Shown here one piece after another: positions 61,090 through 64,000 of a stretch of 64,000 nucleotides of DNA (position 1 is the stretch's first letter; every line of letters begins with the position of its first letter). Source of the DNA: Domibacillus antri (GTDB taxonomy: Bacteria > Bacillota > Bacilli > Bacillales > Domibacillaceae); assembly GCF_001936625.1 (NCBI RefSeq), contig NZ_MSDU01000015.1:1-64000 (forward strand), read 5' to 3'. Both the position numbers and the translations under genes were made by a program. The notes under the pieces were generated by a model. The model worked only from the letters and a program-made list of their open reading frames with translations. It searched no databases and was not told the DNA's origin.

Positions 61090-61545
61090 TCACTGGAACG
61101 ACTGGAATACTTTCATAGCGTAGTACGCTATTCCTGCACCGATCAGCGGTCCGACTGCGACACCATTGAAAAGAGCCACAGCCAGAATGGTCCCGAAAAC
61201 GAGAGCGGTTGTAATATGTGGATCTTCAGCCAGCAGCACGATGCCATTTTTCGCAATAAGTGCGACAAGAATACCTGCTGTAAGCGCGATCCACGCATAA
61301 GGCGACTTTAATGCGGCGCCGAGATCTTTAAAACCGATCGCACCGGTCGCAATTGGCACGAGCACGGCAATGGTAATAACGGTTACACCCCAATGAACGC
61401 CGTTTTTTTGCATCATCTCAAACCATTTTGCTTCTAAACCGGCCGCTTTTAATACGATCAGCAATGCAGATGCAATGAGAAGCGATTGATTTTTAGCGAT
61501 TAAGCTGATCACAAGGAGTAAAAATAAAAATAAATACGCGTGCAT
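61090..61545 (-). CDS. ytwI: DUF441 membrane protein (YtwI)
   Basis: 151 residues with four or five hydrophobic helices (about 2-32, 50-70, 83-103, 112-145). The sequence closely fits the DUF441/YtwI family (HWGVTVITIAVLVPIATG, the GVAVGPLIGAGIAYY end). Function unknown. Next to ytvI as in B. subtilis. GGAGGGG before the ATG. Confidence 0.87.
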   Translation of the reverse strand: MHAYLFLFLLLVISLIAKNQSLLIASALLIVLKAAGLEAKWFEMMQKNGVHWGVTVITIAVLVPIATGAIGFKDLGAALKSPYAWIALTAGILVALIAKNGIVLLAEDPHITTALVFGTILAVALFNGVAVGPLIGAGIAYYAMKVFQSFQ

Positions 61546-61620
61546 ATCACCCCTCCTAAAAAAAGACGCATGGCTGTCCTCTTTTCCACATACGTGTAAT
61601 GTAGAAATGGAGGAAGCGCC

Positions 61621-62649
61621 ATGCGGTTATGGAATATGCTGATCATCCTTACTGTTCTAGCATTTCTCTTTTATTTGTTTTTACCCGTATTCAAGCCATT
61701 TATAATCGGGGCATTTTTTGCCATCACTGTTCAAAAACCAGCCCGCTTTATTCAAAAAAAATCGTGCCTTTCAGAGAATATGTCCATTTTTTCAGCGCTC
61801 GTATTGGCGGCATTTTTGTTTATAGCAGCGGCATTGGTCTTTGGTTTTACGGCCGCAAGAGCAGCATCTCATATCGCCTATGTGATCCCCGGCTATACCC
61901 AAATCATCCTTTCAAATATAGAACAGATCATTCATACCGTTTCGGATGCATTAAGTGAGCAGCAAAAGGAATCTGTTGTTGGTTTTATTGAAGCAATGAG
62001 TCATTCAGCTGTTAACATGGCCGGCCAATATGCAGAAATAGGACTCCGTTCAAGTACGAACCTTATTCTTGGCATTCCGGGCGCTGCATCTGAAATCATC
62101 GTGGTGCTGCTTTCCGCTTTTTTTATCGCCCGGGACGGGAACCGTATGATCCGTCTCATTCCCGCGCTCTATCAAGAACGGCTGTTGCTGGCCATCACTT
62201 ATTTCATATCGGCGGTTCAATCATTTATGACGGCGCAAATCATATTGTTTACAATCACCTTTGCTTGTGCATCTCTCGGATTTTTTCTTCTGCGTTATCC
62301 ACATGCGGCTGAAGTAGCTTTTTTAGCTGCTGCTGCAGATTTAATTCCGCTTCTCGGATCAGGCTTATTATTTATTCCATGGATGGCCGTTTCTCTGCTC
62401 ACCGGTCAGTACATGGCCGCCATTTTGCTCTGTATCCTATATGCGGCACTTGTTCTTATGCGGCAGCTGCTGGAGCCAAAACTCGTATCAGGTGCTGTTG
62501 GTCTTCACCCGCTCGCCATTTTATTCACAGCTTTTGCCGGATTAACTTTTTGGGGGGCGGCCGGTATGATTACAGGGCCTTTTCTCCTTTTAGCCTGTCA
62601 ATCCATTTATCGTTCCGGGTTGCTGCGGCTGTTGTTTATAAAACGTTAG
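61621..62649 (+). CDS. ytvI: AI-2E-type transporter family, sporulation protein YtvI
   Basis: 342 residues with about seven transmembrane helices and the AI-2 exporter (PerM/YtvI) layout: two early helices, a large extracytoplasmic section (about 85-150), then paired helices ending in [28 protein letters not shown]. Position between ytwI and pyk matches B. subtilis ytvI, a sporulation membrane protein of unclear substrate. GGAGGAAG before the ATG. Its 3' end overlaps the convergent pyk gene by 14 nt. Confidence 0.87.
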   Translation: MRLWNMLIILTVLAFLFYLFLPVFKPFIIGAFFAITVQKPARFIQKKSCLSENMSIFSALVLAAFLFIAAALVFGFTAARAASHIAYVIPGYTQIILSNIEQIIHTVSDALSEQQKESVVGFIEAMSHSAVNMAGQYAEIGLRSSTNLILGIPGAASEIIVVLLSAFFIARDGNRMIRLIPALYQERLLLAITYFISAVQSFMTAQIILFTITFACASLGFFLLRYPHAAEVAFLAAAADLIPLLGSGLLFIPWMAVSLLTGQYMAAILLCILYAALVLMRQLLEPKLVSGAVGLHPLAILFTAFAGLTFWGAAGMITGPFLLLACQSIYRSGLLRLLFIKR

Positions 62650-64000
62650 CGTGTCCGTTATAAATAATACCCCGTGCTGCATCAACCGTAATTTCCTGAC
62701 CGTCCCGAAGCTTTGTAATGGCTCCTTCCACATCAACGATTACCGGAATACCAAGACTGATTCCAACCACCGCTGCATGGCTTGTCAATCCGCCTTCTTC
62801 TGTAATGATGGCCGCACATTTTTCAATAGCCGGCATCATATCGCGGTCTGTTCCATACGTAACAAGAACATCGCCCGGTTTCACTTTTTGCAATGCTTCT
62901 TCCGCTGTTTTCGCGGTTACAACCTTTCCATATGCGGAATGGCGTCCGATCCCTTGTGCTTTTACTAAAATATCGCCGACAACATGAATTTTCATTAAAT
63001 TCGTCGTGCCCGATTCACCAACCGGAACGCCTGCTGTAATCACAACTAGATCGCCATGGTGGATTAATTCTTCATCAAGGCAGCGAATAATGGCGTTATC
63101 AAGCATTTCATCGGTTGAAGATACACGAAGTCCGATCACCGGAAAAACACCCCAGACAAGCGATAAACTCCTCGACACACGCTCGCTGTCTGTCACAGCA
63201 AAAATGGACGCTTTTGAACGATAGCGTGAAATCATTCGTGCGGTATGGCCGCTTGATGTCGGGGCAATAATGGCGTGTACTTCAAGTGCTTCAGCCGTTT
63301 TGGCAACAGACTGACCGATCGCATCCGTCATGGTCATTCGGCCTGTGTTATTACGGCGGCGCGGTGGAATGTCTCTCATTTGCAGCTCAGCTTCCGCGCG
63401 GACCGCAATGTTATGCATCGTCCGTACTGCTTCAAGCGGATAAGAACCTGCCGCTGTTTCTCCGGAAAGCATAATGGCGTCTGTACCATCGAAAATGGCA
63501 TTCGCAACGTCACTCGCTTCTGCACGCGTCGGACGCGGATTGCGCTGCATGGAGTCAAGCATTTGTGTTGCCGTTATAACCGGCTTCCCAAGAAAATTAC
63601 ATTTTTTAATCAGCTTCTTTTGAACGATCGGTACTTCTTCAGCAGGGATTTCAACACCAAGATCGCCGCGCGCCACCATTAAACCGTCTGAAACTTCCAG
63701 AATATCGTCAATATTATCGACGCCTTCCTGGTTTTCAATTTTTGGAATGATTTGAATGTGTGTGGCATTATGCTTTTCTAAAAGCTCACGAATTTCAAGA
63801 ACATCTGATGTACGGCGCACAAATGAAGCCGCAATAAAATCCACGTCCTGTTCAATGCCGAAACGGATATCCGCCGCATCTTTCTCGGTAATACCCGGCA
63901 ATTTCACTGACACACCCGGGACATTTACCCCTTTTTTATTTTTCAACGTTCCGCTGTTTAATACGCGTACCGCAATTTCCCCTTTTTCATGATCGGTACC
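62636..64000 (-). CDS. pyk: Pyruvate kinase (5' end outside the window)
   Basis: 454 codons plus stop are visible; the frame is open at the window edge, so roughly the first 130 residues are missing. Present are [44 protein letters not shown] (catalytic loop), [34 protein letters not shown], the effector domain, and the extra C-terminal PEP-utiliser-like domain of Bacillus pyruvate kinases ([21 protein letters not shown]). It makes pyruvate and ATP from PEP. Convergent with ytvI, overlapping by 14 nt, with no terminator visible between them. Confidence 0.96.
   Translation of the reverse strand, partial: GTDHEKGEIAVRVLNSGTLKNKKGVNVPGVSVKLPGITEKDAADIRFGIEQDVDFIAASFVRRTSDVLEIRELLEKHNATHIQIIPKIENQEGVDNIDDILEVSDGLMVARGDLGVEIPAEEVPIVQKKLIKKCNFLGKPVITATQMLDSMQRNPRPTRAEASDVANAIFDGTDAIMLSGETAAGSYPLEAVRTMHNIAVRAEAELQMRDIPPRRRNNTGRMTMTDAIGQSVAKTAEALEVHAIIAPTSSGHTARMISRYRSKASIFAVTDSERVSRSLSLVWGVFPVIGLRVSSTDEMLDNAIIRCLDEELIHHGDLVVITAGVPVGESGTTNLMKIHVVGDILVKAQGIGRHSAYGKVVTAKTAEEALQKVKPGDVLVTYGTDRDMMPAIEKCAAIITEEGGLTSHAAVVGISLGIPVIVDVEGAITKLRDGQEITVDAARGIIYNGHANVL

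Noticed and set aside
3162-63558. The many other open frames antisense or out of frame with the listed genes
   Set aside because: They lie inside strongly conserved genes, lack ribosome sites and show no recognisable domains.

Overview
The window looks like chromosomal DNA of a low-to-medium GC, endospore-forming Firmicute of the Bacillaceae/Planococcaceae. The reasons are the sporulation genes (gerM, gerE, sspI, ytvI), Bacillus-type T-box leaders, an ATT-started infC, many TTG/GTG starts behind strong Shine-Dalgarno sites, and a gene order that follows Bacillus subtilis almost gene for gene. Nearly everything is on the minus strand. No rRNA, tRNA, prophage, CRISPR array or intact transposase was seen. 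The species was not identified.

Layout. 0.1-9.3 kb: ysnB-rdgB-rph-gerM-racE-ysmB, gerE, ysmA, sdhCAB and divergent yslB. 9.3-11.5 kb: uvrC and trxA. 11.6-23.3 kb: an accessory block between trxA and etfA, which are close neighbours in B. subtilis. 23.3-28.5 kb: the fatty-acid degradation operon lcfA-fadR-fadB-etfB-etfA with FadR boxes. 28.4-34.4 kb: a 26-residue peptide, yshE, mutS2, polX, zapA and divergent rnhC, then a 202-bp deleted insertion-sequence remnant. 34.7-41.4 kb: pheST (T-box), ysgA, sspI, ysdC, a dUTPase and ysdA. 41.6-48.6 kb: infC-rpmI-rplT (L20 leader), thrS (T-box), dnaB-dnaI, nrdR and speD. 48.8-57 kb: gapB (CcpN sites), coaE, mutM, polA and phoPR. 57-64 kb: citZ-icd-mdh, two small membrane proteins, ytvI and the 3' part of pyk.

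The most unusual region is the accessory block: twelve same-strand, tightly packed genes behind one sigma-A-like promoter and two consecutive c-di-GMP-I (GEMM-I) riboswitches, each followed by its own terminator. In transcription order they encode GTP cyclohydrolase I, a fused double 6-pyruvoyl-tetrahydropterin synthase, a short-chain dehydrogenase, a GHKL ATPase with an unknown N-terminal half, an alpha/beta hydrolase, an acyl carrier protein, an adenylate-forming ligase, a Cache/HAMP-like membrane sensor without an output domain, an RsbV-like STAS protein, an RsbU-like PP2C phosphatase, a FapA/DUF342 protein with a Jag_N-like N terminus, and a second STAS protein. The first three match the steps of tetrahydrobiopterin synthesis. 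The rest look like an acyl-activation module plus a complete partner switch with no sigma factor nearby. I infer a c-di-GMP-controlled pterin and partner-switching system, possibly acting at the cell surface. I do not know a described system with this composition.

Other points: a FadR-like palindrome in front of the thioesterase gene ysmA, a sigma-K-like promoter that moves the gerE start inward, two separate 20-bp-period repeat arrays with related cores, and a transposon end that serves as the pheT terminator. All functional calls come from reading motifs and remembered family sequences. No database search was run.
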